Source: Streptomyces laurentii (GTDB lineage Bacteria; Actinomycetota; Actinomycetes; Streptomycetales; Streptomycetaceae). Taken from it: a DNA stretch of 64,000 nt. The stretch is taken from assembly GCA_002355495.1 (NCBI GenBank), contig AP017424.1, positions 1,116,001 through 1,180,000 on the forward strand. The letters are read 5' to 3'. The notes under the pieces were generated by a model, which worked only from the letters and a program-made list of their open reading frames with translations, ran no database searches and was not told where the DNA came from. The position numbers were made by a program, and so were the translations under genes. How positions within the stretch are numbered: position 1 is the stretch's first letter; every line of letters begins with the position of its first letter. Below, in pieces: positions 42,984 through 54,231 of the stretch.

Positions 42984-44552
42984 TCAGTGTCCGGCGTCGT
43001 CCGCCAGCTTCTGGCCTTTGAGGAGGAACCAGGCGGCCACGGCGGTCGCGAGGAGGACCGCCGCGCCGATGCCGGAGGCGATGCGCAGGCCGTCGACGAA
43101 GGCGACCTGGGCGGCCGATACCAGGGCCTCGGCGCGGTCCGGGGCCAGGCCCGCGGCGGCCTCGACGGCGCCGCCGAGGGATTCGTGCGCCGCGGCGGCG
43201 GTGCCCGACGGGACGCCGGCCGGGGTGGTGAAGTCCCGGTAGACGCCGGTCACGATGGAGCCGAGGAGCGCGATGCCGAGGGCCGCGCCCAGCTCGTACG
43301 CCGTCTCGGAGACCGCCGAGGCCGCGCCGGCCTGCTCCTTCGGGACGCTGGAGAGGATGACGTCGGCGGTGACGGTGAACGCGAAGCCCGCGCCGGTGCC
43401 GACGACCAGCAGGCTCGCGCCGAGCAGCGGGTAGCCGGTCGCCTGTCCGAGGAAGGTCAGGGCCCCGAGCGCCAGGCCGATGGCGGCGAGACCGCCCGCG
43501 ACGACGACGCGCACCGAGAAGCGGCGGGCGGCCCTGCCCGCGATCAGGCCTGCCGTCACGGCACCGACGGCGGCGGGCAGTTCGGCGAGCCCGGCCTCCA
43601 GCGGCGAGCGGCCCTGGACCAGCTGGAAGAACTGGGACAGGAAGAACACCAGGCCGGACAGGCCGAGGACGGTCAGCAGGTCGGCGACGACAGCGGCCGA
43701 CAGACCCCGGTTGCGGAACAGCCGCATGTCCAGGAGCGGGGTCGGCAGGGTGAGCTGGCGCCGGACGAACCAGGCCAGGGAGCCGACGCCGAGCACGGCG
43801 GCTACGGCCGCGCCGGGGGTCGCGCCCGCGGAGGCCAGTTCCTTGATCGCGTAGACGATACCGATCATGCCGATCAGGGACAGACCGACGCTGAGCAGGT
43901 CCCACGGGCCCGGGTCCGGATTCTTCGACTCGGGGAGCAGCTTGACGCCGACGACGACCAGGACGGCCATGACGGGCAGGTTGATGAGGAAGACCGAACC
44001 CCACCAGAAGTGTTCGAGCAGGATTCCGCCGACGACCGGGCCGACGGCGGCGCCGGCCGAGGCCATCGCGCCCCACACGCCGATGGCGAGGCTGCGCTCG
44101 CGCGGGTCGTGGAAGAGGTTGCGGATCAGGGCCAGGGTGGACGGCATCAGGGTGGCGCCGGCGACGCCGAGCAGCGCGCGGGCCACGATCATCAGCTCGG
44201 GGCTGGTGGCGTACGCGGTCAGGACGGACACGGCGCCGAAGGCCGTGGCACCGGTGAGCAGCAGCTTCTTGCGCCCGATGCGGTCGCCGAGGCTGCCCAT
44301 GGAGACCAGCAGGCCGGCGATGACGAAGGAGTAGACGTCGCCGATCCACAGCAGCTGGGTGCCGGTCGGCTTCAGGTCCTCGGAGAGGAAGGGGGTCGCC
44401 AGGCCCAGGACCGTGGCGTCCACCGCCACGAGCAGGACGGCCAGGACGAGGACGCCGAGGGCGAGCCACCGGCCGGGCCGGCGGGCGCCCTCGATATGGC
44501 TCTCGCCCGGGTTCCCGGCACCCTTCTCGTGCCGTACGGTGTCGGTGATCAC
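42984..44552 (-). CDS. DHA2-type MFS drug-efflux transporter
   Basis: The 522-residue protein has about 14 membrane helices and the MFS signatures of the DHA2 (14-helix, EmrB/QacA) group: LVAVDATVLGLATPFL in helix 1, GDRIGRKKLLLTG in the 2-3 loop, and ARALLGVAGATLMPSTLALI. It pumps hydrophobic or cationic drugs by proton antiport (family knowledge). It starts at GTG 44552, overlapping the stop of the TetR gene by four bases (GTGA), so the two are one operon; the TetR is the likely repressor. Confidence 0.95.
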   Translation of the reverse strand: MITDTVRHEKGAGNPGESHIEGARRPGRWLALGVLVLAVLLVAVDATVLGLATPFLSEDLKPTGTQLLWIGDVYSFVIAGLLVSMGSLGDRIGRKKLLLTGATAFGAVSVLTAYATSPELMIVARALLGVAGATLMPSTLALIRNLFHDPRERSLAIGVWGAMASAGAAVGPVVGGILLEHFWWGSVFLINLPVMAVLVVVGVKLLPESKNPDPGPWDLLSVGLSLIGMIGIVYAIKELASAGATPGAAVAAVLGVGSLAWFVRRQLTLPTPLLDMRLFRNRGLSAAVVADLLTVLGLSGLVFFLSQFFQLVQGRSPLEAGLAELPAAVGAVTAGLIAGRAARRFSVRVVVAGGLAAIGLALGALTFLGQATGYPLLGASLLVVGTGAGFAFTVTADVILSSVPKEQAGAASAVSETAYELGAALGIALLGSIVTGVYRDFTTPAGVPSGTAAAAHESLGGAVEAAAGLAPDRAEALVSAAQVAFVDGLRIASGIGAAVLLATAVAAWFLLKGQKLADDAGH

Positions 44553-45100
44553 TTCTCCACGCTCCTGCGGGCTCCACCGAGCAGCAGCTCGGTGATCATG
44601 TACGAATAGTCCTTGGCGGCGACCCGCCCGTCCGCGACGGCCCAGGCGCCCGAGCTGATGAGCCCGTAGAGCGCCTCGCAGAGCCAGGCCGGCGTCAGAT
44701 CGATCCGGAAGACGCCCTCCTCCTGACCGCGCCGGAAGACCGTGGAGATCCGCGCGTCGAGGGCGGCCCAGCCCTCGTTCTGCCCCTCGCCCTCGAAGAG
44801 CTGGTTCTCGGTGACGAGGAAGGCGATCAGCGGGGCGACCGGCTGTACCGCGCCCACCATCCGGCGCACCACCTCGTCGGCGGGGCCCTCCTCGACGCCC
44901 ACGGTGTCGAGGACGGTGGTCAGCTCTTCGAGAGCCAGCTCCTCCAGCGCCCGGATCAGGGCCTCCCGGCCCGCGAAGTGCCGGTGCAGGGTGGCGCGGC
45001 CGATGCCGGCGGCCCGGGCGATCTCGTCCATCGTGGCGGTCGCCTTGACGCTGAGGGTGGCGGCGGCGGAGCGGAGTACCTGGGTGCGATCGACTGACAT
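44549..45100 (-). CDS. TetR-family repressor of the MFS gene
   Basis: The 183-residue protein has an N-terminal helix-turn-helix (TMDEIARAAGIGRATLHRHFAGREALIRA) and an all-helix ligand domain, as in TetR. It is the first gene of the TetR-MFS operon. The perfect palindrome at 45121-45136, 21 bases upstream of the start, is the probable operator through which it represses itself and the pump. Confidence 0.93.
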   Translation of the reverse strand: MSVDRTQVLRSAAATLSVKATATMDEIARAAGIGRATLHRHFAGREALIRALEELALEELTTVLDTVGVEEGPADEVVRRMVGAVQPVAPLIAFLVTENQLFEGEGQNEGWAALDARISTVFRRGQEEGVFRIDLTPAWLCEALYGLISSGAWAVADGRVAAKDYSYMITELLLGGARRSVEK

Positions 45101-45120
45101 GAGTCGACCGTACACCGAAC

Positions 45121-45136
45121 GAGACAAAGATGTCTC
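45121..45136. promoter_or_regulatory. TetR operator palindrome
   Basis: GAGACA-AAGA-TGTCTC is a perfect 6-bp palindrome with a 4-bp centre, between the divergent TetR and HAD starts. A related half-site, CCGAGAC, is at 45158-45164. Confidence 0.65.
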
Positions 45137-45178
45137 ACTCGATATTTCGATGCCTCACCGAGACGGGGACGGAACGCT

Positions 45179-45706
45179 GTGAACATGACGAAACGATCGA
45201 CGAAACCCCTGCTGCTGATCGACGTCGACGGACCGCTGAACCCCTATGCGGCGCAGCGTGAGCGCAGGCCGGAGGGGTACACCACCCACCGGATGCGCCC
45301 GTCCGGCTGGACCGGCACCGCGCCCCTGCGGGTGTGGCTGAATCCCGCGCACGGCGACGAGCTGCGGGCCCTGGCCGGCGCGTACGAGCTGGTCTGGGCG
45401 ACGACCTGGAAGGACGAGGCCAACGAATGGATCGGCCCCCACCTGGGGCTGCCGGAGCTACCGTCGATCGACTGGCCGCAGATGCACGGAAAGGCCCCTC
45501 GCGGGACCTTCTGGAAGACGCAGTACATCCTGGAGTACGCGGCGGGGCGGCCGTTCGCCTGGGTCGACGACGACATCACGGCGTACGACCACGAATTCGT
45601 GGAGCGGAACCACCTCGCCGCCGCCCTGCTGCAGCATGTCGATCCGCAGCTCGGACTGCTCCGGGCGGACTTCGACAGGCTCGCGGACTGGGCGGCGGCG
45701 CTGTGA
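45179..45706 (+). CDS. HAD-superfamily-like hydrolase
   Basis: The 175-residue protein starts with LLLIDVDGPLNPY, a HAD motif I (DxD), has TTWKDEANEWIGPHLGLP (motif II threonine region) and WVDDDITAYDHEF (motif IV acidic pair). These residues are enough for a phosphatase-like active site. Its function is unknown; many Streptomyces encode such a protein. GTG 45179 is used, with ATG 45185 as alternative. It may share the TetR operator region. Confidence 0.82.
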   Translation: MNMTKRSTKPLLLIDVDGPLNPYAAQRERRPEGYTTHRMRPSGWTGTAPLRVWLNPAHGDELRALAGAYELVWATTWKDEANEWIGPHLGLPELPSIDWPQMHGKAPRGTFWKTQYILEYAAGRPFAWVDDDITAYDHEFVERNHLAAALLQHVDPQLGLLRADFDRLADWAAAL

Positions 45707-45716
45707 CGCCTGGGGG

Positions 45717-47156
<1,440 letters not shown>

Positions 47157-47287
47157 TCAAGCCGGGTCTGGGTCTGGGTCTGGTGGGCGAGGGTCCGGAC
47201 GTACGCTGTGCGCGCCACGCACGTCGCGGGTGCCGCGCGTGCGTCGCGCACGTCCCGTACACCGCCCGGACGCACCCCGGATGTGCG

Positions 47288-47324
47288 CCCGCCTCCCCGC
47301 CGCGTCGCGGAACGGGGAGGCGGG
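47288..47324 (-). terminator. terminator of argG
   Basis: Stem CCCGCCTCCCCG with CGGGGAGGCGGG (12 bp) with a 13-base loop, 17 bases after the argG stop. Confidence 0.8.
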
Positions 47325-47340
47325 ATGTGAACGACTCGGG

Positions 47341-48534
47341 TCAGCCGAGGTCACGCTTCGCGGCGATCTTCGACGAGAGCGCGAAGATGTCGATGAAGCC
47401 CTGGGCCTTCGACTGGTCGAAGGTGTCGCCGGTGTCGTAGGTGGCGAGGTTGAAGTCGTAGAGCGACTCCGCGGACTTCCGGCCGGTGACGACGGCGCGG
47501 CCGCCGTGCAGGGTCATCCGGATGTCGCCGGTGACGTGCTGGTTGGCCTCGTTGATGAAGCCGTCCAGGGCCCGCTTGAGCGGCGAGAACCACTGGCCGT
47601 CGTAGACCAGCTCGCCCCAGCGCTGCTCGACCTGCCGCTTGTAGCGGGCCAGCTCACGCTCGACGGTGACGTTCTCCAGCTCCTGGTGGGCGGTGATCAG
47701 GGCGATCGCGCCGGGAGCCTCGTAGACCTCACGGGACTTGATGCCCACGAGCCGGTCCTCGACCATGTCGATCCGGCCGATGCCCTGGGCGCCGGCCCGC
47801 TCGTTGAGCTGCTGGATGGCCTGCAGGACGGTGACGGGCTTGCCGTCGATGGCGACCGGGACGCCCTCCTTGAAGGAGATGACGACCTCGTCGGCCTCAC
47901 GGGCGACGGCCGGGTTGGCCGTGTACTCGTAGATGTCCTCGATCGGCGCGTTCCAGATGTCCTCGAGGAAGCCGGTCTCGATGGCCCGGCCGAAGACGTT
48001 CTGGTCGATGGAGTACGGGGACTTCTTCGACGTCGCGATCGGCAGGTCCGCCTTCTCCGCGAAGGCGATGGCCTTGTCACGGGTCATGGCGTAGTCACGG
48101 ACCGGGGCGATGCACTTGAGGTCCGGGCCGAGGGCCTGGATGCCGGCCTCGAACCGCACCTGGTCGTTGCCCTTGCCGGTGCAGCCGTGGGCGACGATCG
48201 AGGCGCCGTGCTTGTCGGCGGCGGCGACGAGGTGCTTGACGATGGTGGGCCGGGAGAGCGCCGAGACCAGCGGGTAGCGGTCCATGTAGAGGGCGTTGGC
48301 CTTGATCGCCGGGAGGCAGTACTCGTCGGCGAACTCGTCCTTGGCGTCCGCGACCTCGGCCTCGACCGCACCGCAGGCGAGCGCGCGCTTGCGGATGACG
48401 TCCAGGTCCTCGCCGCCCTGGCCGACGTCCACGGCGACGGCGATGACCTCGGCACCCGTCTCCTCGGCGATCCAGCCGATGGCGACGGAGGTGTCCAGGC
48501 CGCCCGAGTAGGCGAGTACGACGCGCTCGGTCAC
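47341..48534 (-). CDS. argG: argininosuccinate synthase
   Basis: The 397-residue enzyme ligates citrulline and aspartate with ATP. The P-loop [10 protein letters not shown] covers residues 7-16, and KGNDQVRFE and the [15 protein letters not shown] segment are typical. GTG 48534 has AAGGAG eight bases upstream. A consensus-like promoter with an ARG-box-like overlap lies at 48571-48599. In S. coelicolor argG lies far from the other arg genes (from memory); here it sits next to argH. Confidence 0.98.
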   Translation of the reverse strand: MTERVVLAYSGGLDTSVAIGWIAEETGAEVIAVAVDVGQGGEDLDVIRKRALACGAVEAEVADAKDEFADEYCLPAIKANALYMDRYPLVSALSRPTIVKHLVAAADKHGASIVAHGCTGKGNDQVRFEAGIQALGPDLKCIAPVRDYAMTRDKAIAFAEKADLPIATSKKSPYSIDQNVFGRAIETGFLEDIWNAPIEDIYEYTANPAVAREADEVVISFKEGVPVAIDGKPVTVLQAIQQLNERAGAQGIGRIDMVEDRLVGIKSREVYEAPGAIALITAHQELENVTVERELARYKRQVEQRWGELVYDGQWFSPLKRALDGFINEANQHVTGDIRMTLHGGRAVVTGRKSAESLYDFNLATYDTGDTFDQSKAQGFIDIFALSSKIAAKRDLG

Positions 48535-48565
48535 GGGGTTCTCCTTACCTTGCAACCACTGATGG

Positions 48566-48599
48566 GTATAACTATGCAGTGCTCCGTATGGTTTGTCAA
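48566..48599 (-). promoter_or_regulatory. argG promoter with ARG-box-like site
   Basis: On the minus strand TTGACA (48594-48599) and CATAGT (48571-48576) are spaced by 17 bases, an excellent vegetative promoter. The sequence TGCATAGTTATAC over the -10 box resembles the ARG box bound by ArgR, which would block RNA polymerase when arginine is plentiful. Confidence 0.7.
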
Positions 48600-48653
48600 A
48601 GACCTCCTGCCGGAAATCGAAAATCGCAGGCGGGAGGCCCTAGGCTCCGGTGC

Positions 48654-49961
48654 ATGACTGGCGAGGAGACGCCGCGCGACGCGGTGCTGCGAGGGCTCGC
48701 GCACGGGCGCCGGCTCACCGACGTGGTCGATGTGTGGAGCCCCGAGGGGTGGCTCGAAGTGGACCGGCGGGTCCGGGACGCCTACCGCTTCGGCGAGCCG
48801 GGGCTCCCCCGGCACGACTGGCTCACGGCGACCGGGCCGGGCACCCCGGAGCCCGCCGACGGGCGCCTGCTGCTCGCCCTGTGCACCAGTGACGGCCGGA
48901 TCCGCGAGGCCGCCCTCGCGCACGCCGCCGGCCGCCCGGTGTTCCTTCCGCTGATCGCGCTCCGTACGACCGACTGGGCCGGGCCGGTACGCGCGCGGGC
49001 GCGCGCCGTCCTCGCCGCCGAGCTTCCGGGGGCGGAGGCCGGCACCCTGCGCCTCGCCGTGCCGGTGATCCTGCGGGGCCGGCGCCGCGAGCGCGGCGAC
49101 GCGGCGTTCCGGATGCTGGAAAAGACGCTGGCCACCGCCCCGCCCGAGGTGATCCACGCCCTGTCCGGGGTCCGGGACCGGGCCACCCGGCTGTTCGCCC
49201 TGGACGTCGCGCTCGATCGCGGGCTGTACACACTCGAAAAGCTGGCCGAGATCGCCGCGGACGACATCCACGTGGAGATACGGGACCGGGCCTCGGCGGC
49301 CGTGCTCGCGGCGGGCGCGCCGGGCGAGTCCCTGGGGCCGCTGCTCGCTTCCACCTGCGGCCGGGTGCGCTCGGCCGGGGTGACCGCGCTGCGGAAGACG
49401 GGCCGGGCCGCCGAGGCGGAGGCCTTCCTCTTCGACCGGTCGGGCCTGGTGCGGGCCTGCGCCCGCTGGGTGCTGCGGCAGGACGGCCGGGACCCGGTGC
49501 CGCTGTACCGGGCGGCCTGCGCGGACCCGGCGACGGTGCCCGACCACGCGCCGTTCGGGCTCGCCGAGTGCGGCGACCGGGCGACGGACCTGCCGGCGCT
49601 GTGGGCGCTGACCGCACACGAGCGGCCGCGGGTGCGCGCCTCGGCCGTCGCGGGCCTGCGCCGGTTCGACGTCGCGGACCTCGCCCGGCTGTTCCCGCTC
49701 CTCGACGACCCGTCGCCCCGCGTCGCCTGGGAGGCGACCCGGACGCTGCGCGCGTGGGCCGACCGGCTGCCCGAGGCCGAGCTGCTGCGCCGCACCGGGC
49801 CGGGGCATCCGGCGCACGTCCGGGCACGGGCGCTGCGGCTGCTGGGCGCCGCGGACTCGGCGGCGTACGAGGAGACGGCCGGACGGCTGGCCGAGGACCC
49901 CGACCCGGAGCTGCGCCTGCGGCTCCGGTACCTCCGCGCACGTCCCCGTACGTCCTCATAA
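48654..49961 (+). CDS. HEAT-like repeat protein
   Basis: The 435-residue protein is Arg/Ala/Leu-rich and built of many ~30-residue helical repeats, e.g. GRIREAALAHAAG, RPRVRASAVAGLRRF and PRVAWEATRTLRAWADRLPE, as in HEAT or PBS-type repeat proteins that act as binding scaffolds. There are no enzyme motifs. It is divergent from argG with 119 bases between them. Function unknown. Confidence 0.82.
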   Translation: MTGEETPRDAVLRGLAHGRRLTDVVDVWSPEGWLEVDRRVRDAYRFGEPGLPRHDWLTATGPGTPEPADGRLLLALCTSDGRIREAALAHAAGRPVFLPLIALRTTDWAGPVRARARAVLAAELPGAEAGTLRLAVPVILRGRRRERGDAAFRMLEKTLATAPPEVIHALSGVRDRATRLFALDVALDRGLYTLEKLAEIAADDIHVEIRDRASAAVLAAGAPGESLGPLLASTCGRVRSAGVTALRKTGRAAEAEAFLFDRSGLVRACARWVLRQDGRDPVPLYRAACADPATVPDHAPFGLAECGDRATDLPALWALTAHERPRVRASAVAGLRRFDVADLARLFPLLDDPSPRVAWEATRTLRAWADRLPEAELLRRTGPGHPAHVRARALRLLGAADSAAYEETAGRLAEDPDPELRLRLRYLRARPRTSS

Positions 49962-50035
49962 GGTCGCGCGCCCCGCCGTGTCCGAGGAGGGGAATCAGCC
50001 GTCCGGGCGCGGTGGCCCCGCACAGAATGGGCGGC

Positions 50036-50632
50036 ATGGGTAAAACGTATGAACGAATCGACGGGCGGCTGCGCGCATTCATCGAGGCCCAGCCGGTGTT
50101 CTTCACCGCGACCGCCCCGCTGGCCGGGGACGGGACGGTCAACCTCTCCCCCAAGGGACTCGCCGGGTCCTTCGCCGTCCTCGACGAACAGACCGTCGCC
50201 TATCTGGACTTCGCCGGATCCAACGCCGAGACCGTGGCCCATCTGCGGGAGAACGGGCGCATCACCCTCATGTGGTGCGCCTTCCAGGGGCCGCCCAACA
50301 TCGTGCGGGTCCACGGGCGCGGCGAGCCGGTGTTCCGGGACGACGCGCGGTGGGCGGAGCTGATCGGGCACTTCGGCGGTATCGACCCGGAGCCGCACGG
50401 ACTGCGGGCGATCATCGTGGTGCGCGCCGAACTCGTGCGGGACACCTGCGGGTACGGCGTGCCCTTCATGTCGTACGACGCGGAGCGCGATCTGCACGAG
50501 CGGCGCTTCGCCCGGGAGGACGACGCCTCGCTGAGCACGTACTTCGCGGGCAAGGAGCACATCGCGTCCAGCATCGACGGGCTCCCCGGTCTGCCCCTGC
50601 CGCTGCCGCCGCTCCCCCGTACGGGGCAATAG
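50036..50632 (+). CDS. pyridoxamine-phosphate-oxidase-like flavin protein
   Basis: The 198-residue protein has the split-barrel flavin-binding fold: FFTATAPLAGDGTVNLSPKG, VAYLDFAGSNAETVAHLRENGRITLMW. It resembles the PNPOx-like family that binds FMN or F420; the reaction is unknown. ATG 50036 or 50027 could start it. It is downstream of the HEAT-repeat gene by 74 bases, same strand. Confidence 0.88.
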   Translation: MGKTYERIDGRLRAFIEAQPVFFTATAPLAGDGTVNLSPKGLAGSFAVLDEQTVAYLDFAGSNAETVAHLRENGRITLMWCAFQGPPNIVRVHGRGEPVFRDDARWAELIGHFGGIDPEPHGLRAIIVVRAELVRDTCGYGVPFMSYDAERDLHERRFAREDDASLSTYFAGKEHIASSIDGLPGLPLPLPPLPRTGQ

Positions 50633-50669
50633 CCCGGCAAAGCGGGCGGGGCGGTCCTATCGTCGCGCC

Positions 50670-51368
50670 ATGCGTACCCTTCTCGCGCTCGGCGCGGTGC
50701 TCTGCTCGCTCGCCCAGGGGCCGGTGGCCGAAGCGACCCAGGCCCCGCTCCCCGCGCGGATGGCGGACACCGGCGGCGGGACGCAGCTGATCACCGCCGA
50801 GGCCGCCGACACCCGGGCCACCACGGGCACGCTCACCTGGTGGGACCGGCGCGACGGGCGGTGGGTACGGGCCGGTTCGGCGCCCGCGCGGTTCGGGGCG
50901 AAGGGGCTCGCGGAGGGGGCCACGCGCCGGCAGGGCACGAACACCACGCCGACCGGGCTCTTCCGGCTCCCGTACGCCTTCGGCATCGCGCCCGCGCCGG
51001 CCGGGACGGCGTACCGCTACGCCCGGGTGACCGACCGCTCCTGGTGGTGCCAGGACAACGCGTCCCGCGCGTACAACCGCTGGGTGGAGGGCCTGCCACC
51101 GGACTGCCGGGCGGCCGAGGCCGAGCGTCTGACCGCGTACCGGACGCAGTACGCCCACGCCCTGGTCGTCGGCTTCAACTACGACCGGCCGGTGCGCGGG
51201 CGCGGCGCCGGGATCTTCCTGCATGTGAACGGGCGCGGGGCGACGGCCGGCTGTGTGTCCGTACCGGCGGAGGCGATGCGCCGGATCCTGCGCTGGGCGG
51301 ATCCGGACCGCCGGCCGCGTCTCGCCGTCGGCACGCGGGGCGGTCCGACGGCGATCACCCGGTATTAG
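50670..51368 (+). CDS. secreted L,D-transpeptidase-like (YkuD) protein
   Basis: The 232-residue protein has a signal peptide (MRTLLALGAVLCSLAQG, cleavage around residue 22) and the YkuD catalytic motif HVNGRGATAGCVSVP near residues 191-205, with the nucleophilic cysteine. Such enzymes make 3-3 crosslinks or attach proteins to peptidoglycan. It contains four cysteines outside the motif, e.g. WWCQDN and PDCRAA, that may form disulfides. Same strand as the flavin protein, 37 bases after it. Confidence 0.88.
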   Translation: MRTLLALGAVLCSLAQGPVAEATQAPLPARMADTGGGTQLITAEAADTRATTGTLTWWDRRDGRWVRAGSAPARFGAKGLAEGATRRQGTNTTPTGLFRLPYAFGIAPAPAGTAYRYARVTDRSWWCQDNASRAYNRWVEGLPPDCRAAEAERLTAYRTQYAHALVVGFNYDRPVRGRGAGIFLHVNGRGATAGCVSVPAEAMRRILRWADPDRRPRLAVGTRGGPTAITRY

Positions 51369-51402
51369 CGGACGCGGCAGTTCCGGTGGTACGCGGAGGG
51401 GC

Positions 51403-51966
51403 TCAGCTTTCCTTCTGCGCGAGGCGCAGCAGGTGGTCGGCGAGCGCCTGGCCGCCGGCCGGGTCGCGGGAGATGAGCAGCAGTGTGTCGTCGCCCGCGA
51501 TCGTACCGAGGATCGCGTGGAGTTCGGCCTGGTCGATGGCCGACGCGAGGAACTGGGCGGCGCCCGGCGGCGTACGGAGCACCACCAGGTTGGCGGACGC
51601 CTCGGCGGAGATGAGCAGTTCGCCGGAGAGGCGGCGCATCCGCTCCTCCTTGGCGGACTCGCCGAGCGGGGCCTGCGGGGTGCGGAAACCGCCCTCGCTG
51701 GGCACCGCGTAGATCAGCTCGCCGCCGGTGTTGCGGATCTTCACCGCGCCGAGCTCGTCGAGGTCGCGGGAGAGCGTCGCCTGGGTGACGCTCAGCCCGT
51801 CGTCCGCGAGGAGCTTGGCCAGCTGGCTCTGGGAGCGCACCGGCTGCCGGTTGAGGATGTCGACGATCCTGCGGTGGCGGGCGGTGCGGGTCTGCGGGAC
51901 AGCGGGCCCGGCCCCGGACTCCGTCCGGGGGGACTCCCCGTGCTCGTGTGCCTGCGCGTCGCTCAT
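51403..51966 (-). CDS. argR: arginine repressor ArgR
   Basis: The 187-residue protein has an N-terminal winged helix ([45 protein letters not shown]) and the C-terminal arginine-binding hexamerisation domain ([15 protein letters not shown]). It represses arginine genes when arginine is bound. It starts seven bases after the argD stop and is the last gene of argC-argJ-argB-argD-argR, so its own level is under ARG-box control. Confidence 0.97.
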   Translation of the reverse strand: MSDAQAHEHGESPRTESGAGPAVPQTRTARHRRIVDILNRQPVRSQSQLAKLLADDGLSVTQATLSRDLDELGAVKIRNTGGELIYAVPSEGGFRTPQAPLGESAKEERMRRLSGELLISAEASANLVVLRTPPGAAQFLASAIDQAELHAILGTIAGDDTLLLISRDPAGGQALADHLLRLAQKES

Positions 51967-51973
51967 CGTCGGT

Positions 51974-53260
51974 TCATTCTCCGGTTCGTCCTTCCCCGTT
52001 CACCACGTCGAGGACGCCGGGCAGGGCCCGCAGGAAGGTGTCCGCCTCCGCGTCGCCGATGATCAGCGGCGGCATGATCCGTACGACATCGGGGGCGGGC
52101 GCGTTCACCAGGAGACCGGCGTCCTGAGCCGCCTGCTGCACCTGGGGCGCGAGGGACTCCGTGAGCACGATACCCAGGAGAAGGCCCGCGCCACGGACGT
52201 GGGAGACCAGTGGGTGGCCCAGACCCTCGATTCCGTCGCGCAGTTTCTCCCCGATCCGCTTGACCTCGTCGAGCGCGGCGCCGTCGGCGAGGGTGTCCAG
52301 GACGGCGAGCCCGGCGGCGCAGGCGACCGGGTTGCCGCCGAAGGTGGTGCCGTGGTGGCCGGGGGCGAACAGCTCCGCTGCCGGGCCGAAGGCGACGGTC
52401 GCGCCGAGCGGCAGTCCGCCGCCGAGCCCCTTGGCGAGGGTGACGACGTCGGGGTCCACGCCCTCGTGGGCCTGGTGCTCGAACCAGGTGCCGCAGCGGC
52501 CGACGCCGGTCTGCACCTCGTCGAGGACGAGCAGGGTGCCGGTGGCTCGGGTGATCTCGCGGGCCGCCTTGAGGTAGCCGGAGGGCGGGACGACCACGCC
52601 GTTCTCGCCCTGGATGGGCTCGATGATCACCAGGGCGGTGTCCTCGGTGACGGCGGTGCGGAGCGCCTCGGCGTCCCCGTACGGCACGTACGTCACGTCG
52701 CCGGGCAGCGGCAGGAAGGGCTCCTGCTTGCCGGGCTGGCCGGTGAGGGCGAGGGCGCCCATGGTCCGGCCGTGGAAACCGCCGGTGGTGGCGACCATGT
52801 GGCGGCGGCCGGTGAGCCGGCCGATCTTGAAGGCGGCCTCGTTGGCCTCGGCGCCGGAGTTGCAGAAGAAGACCCGGCCGTCGGTCCGGCCGAAGAGCCG
52901 CAGCAGCCGTTCGGCGAGGGCGACGGGCGGTTCGGCGACGAAGAGGTTGGAGACGTGGCCGAGGCTCCCGATCTGCCGGGTGACGGCCTCGACGACGGCC
53001 GGGTGGGCGTGGCCGAGGGCGTTCACGGCGATGCCGCCGACGAAGTCGAGGTACGTGGTGCCGTCGGCGTCCCGGACGTAGGCGCCCTCGCCGTGGACGA
53101 GCGGCAGCCGGGGGGTGCCGTAGTTGTCCATCAGCGAGCCCTGCCAGCGGCGGGTCAGCCCGGCGTTGCCGCCCTGGCCCTCATCCGCCGGGTCGTTCGT
53201 CAGGTCGTTCGCCGCTTCGTTCGTCAGGTCCGTACCGTGCGTCAGGTCCGTGCCGGTCAT
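51974..53260 (-). CDS. argD: acetylornithine aminotransferase
   Basis: The 428-residue PLP enzyme transfers an amino group from glutamate to N-acetylglutamate semialdehyde. The PLP lysine is K277 in TLAKGLGGG, and [12 protein letters not shown] holds the cofactor Asp. The first ~35 residues ([25 protein letters not shown]) are an extra, repetitive Asp/Thr/Asn tail not typical of the family. ATG 53260 shares its A with the argB stop (TGATG); GTG 53263 would overlap by four. Confidence 0.97.
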   Translation of the reverse strand: MTGTDLTHGTDLTNEAANDLTNDPADEGQGGNAGLTRRWQGSLMDNYGTPRLPLVHGEGAYVRDADGTTYLDFVGGIAVNALGHAHPAVVEAVTRQIGSLGHVSNLFVAEPPVALAERLLRLFGRTDGRVFFCNSGAEANEAAFKIGRLTGRRHMVATTGGFHGRTMGALALTGQPGKQEPFLPLPGDVTYVPYGDAEALRTAVTEDTALVIIEPIQGENGVVVPPSGYLKAAREITRATGTLLVLDEVQTGVGRCGTWFEHQAHEGVDPDVVTLAKGLGGGLPLGATVAFGPAAELFAPGHHGTTFGGNPVACAAGLAVLDTLADGAALDEVKRIGEKLRDGIEGLGHPLVSHVRGAGLLLGIVLTESLAPQVQQAAQDAGLLVNAPAPDVVRIMPPLIIGDAEADTFLRALPGVLDVVNGEGRTGE

Positions 53261-54231
53261 CACGACTCCCCCGTCGTCTCGTCGGGCACGACCATGGTGC
53301 CGATGCCCTCGTCCGTGAAGATCTCCAGCAGGATCGAGTGCTGGACCCGGCCGTCTATCACGCGGGCCGTGGTGACGCCGTTGCGGACGGCGTGCAGACA
53401 GCCCTCCATCTTGGGGACCATGCCGCTGGACAGCTCGGGCAGCAGCTTCTCCAGCTCGCTCGCGGTGAGCCGGCTGATCACCTCGTCGCTGTGCGGCCAG
53501 TCCTCGTAGAGGCCCTCGACGTCGGTGAGGACCATCAGCGTTTCGGCGCCCAGCGCAGCAGCGAGTGCCGCAGCCGCCGTATCAGCATTGACGTTGTAGA
53601 CATGGTCGTCGTCCTGGGAGCGGGCGATGGAGGAGACGACGGGGATGCGTCCGTCGTCGAGGAGCGCCTGAATGGCACCGGTGTCGATGGCGGTGATCTC
53701 GCCGACCCGGCCGATGTCGACCGGTTCGCCGTCGATCACCGGCTGATGCCGGACGGCGCTGAGCGTGTGGGCGTCCTCGCCGGTGATGCCGACGGCGAGC
53801 GGGCCGTGCTGGTTGAGCAGCCCGACGAGCTCGCGCTGGACCTGGCCGGCGAGGACCATCCGTACGACGTCCATCGCCTCGGGCGTGGTGACCCGCAGGC
53901 CCGCCTTGAACTCGCTGACCAGGCCCGCCCGGTCGAGCGCGGCACTGATCTGCGGGCCGCCGCCGTGCACCACGACCGGCTTGAGGCCGGCGTGCCGCAG
54001 GAAGACGACGTCCTGGGCGAAGGCCGACTTGAGTTCCTCGTCGATCATGGCGTTGCCGCCGAACTTGATGACGACGGTCTTGCCGTGGTGGCGGGTCAGC
54101 CAGGGCAGCGCCTCGATGAGGATCTGCGCCTTGGGGAGGGCGGTGTGCTTGCGCGTGGTGCTCGCGGGCTGCGTCGACTTCGTCGCGGTGTTCGTCGTCG
54201 TGTCCGTCGTCGTGTTCGTCGTCTCGCTCAT
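53260..54231 (-). CDS. argB: acetylglutamate kinase
   Basis: The 323-residue enzyme phosphorylates N-acetylglutamate. It has the amino acid kinase motifs KFGGNAM and [27 protein letters not shown] and VLTDVEGLY. The first ~27 residues are a Thr-rich tail ([18 protein letters not shown]) seldom seen in this family. Start ATG 54231 overlaps argJ by four bases. Confidence 0.97.
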   Translation of the reverse strand: MSETTNTTTDTTTNTATKSTQPASTTRKHTALPKAQILIEALPWLTRHHGKTVVIKFGGNAMIDEELKSAFAQDVVFLRHAGLKPVVVHGGGPQISAALDRAGLVSEFKAGLRVTTPEAMDVVRMVLAGQVQRELVGLLNQHGPLAVGITGEDAHTLSAVRHQPVIDGEPVDIGRVGEITAIDTGAIQALLDDGRIPVVSSIARSQDDDHVYNVNADTAAAALAAALGAETLMVLTDVEGLYEDWPHSDEVISRLTASELEKLLPELSSGMVPKMEGCLHAVRNGVTTARVIDGRVQHSILLEIFTDEGIGTMVVPDETTGES

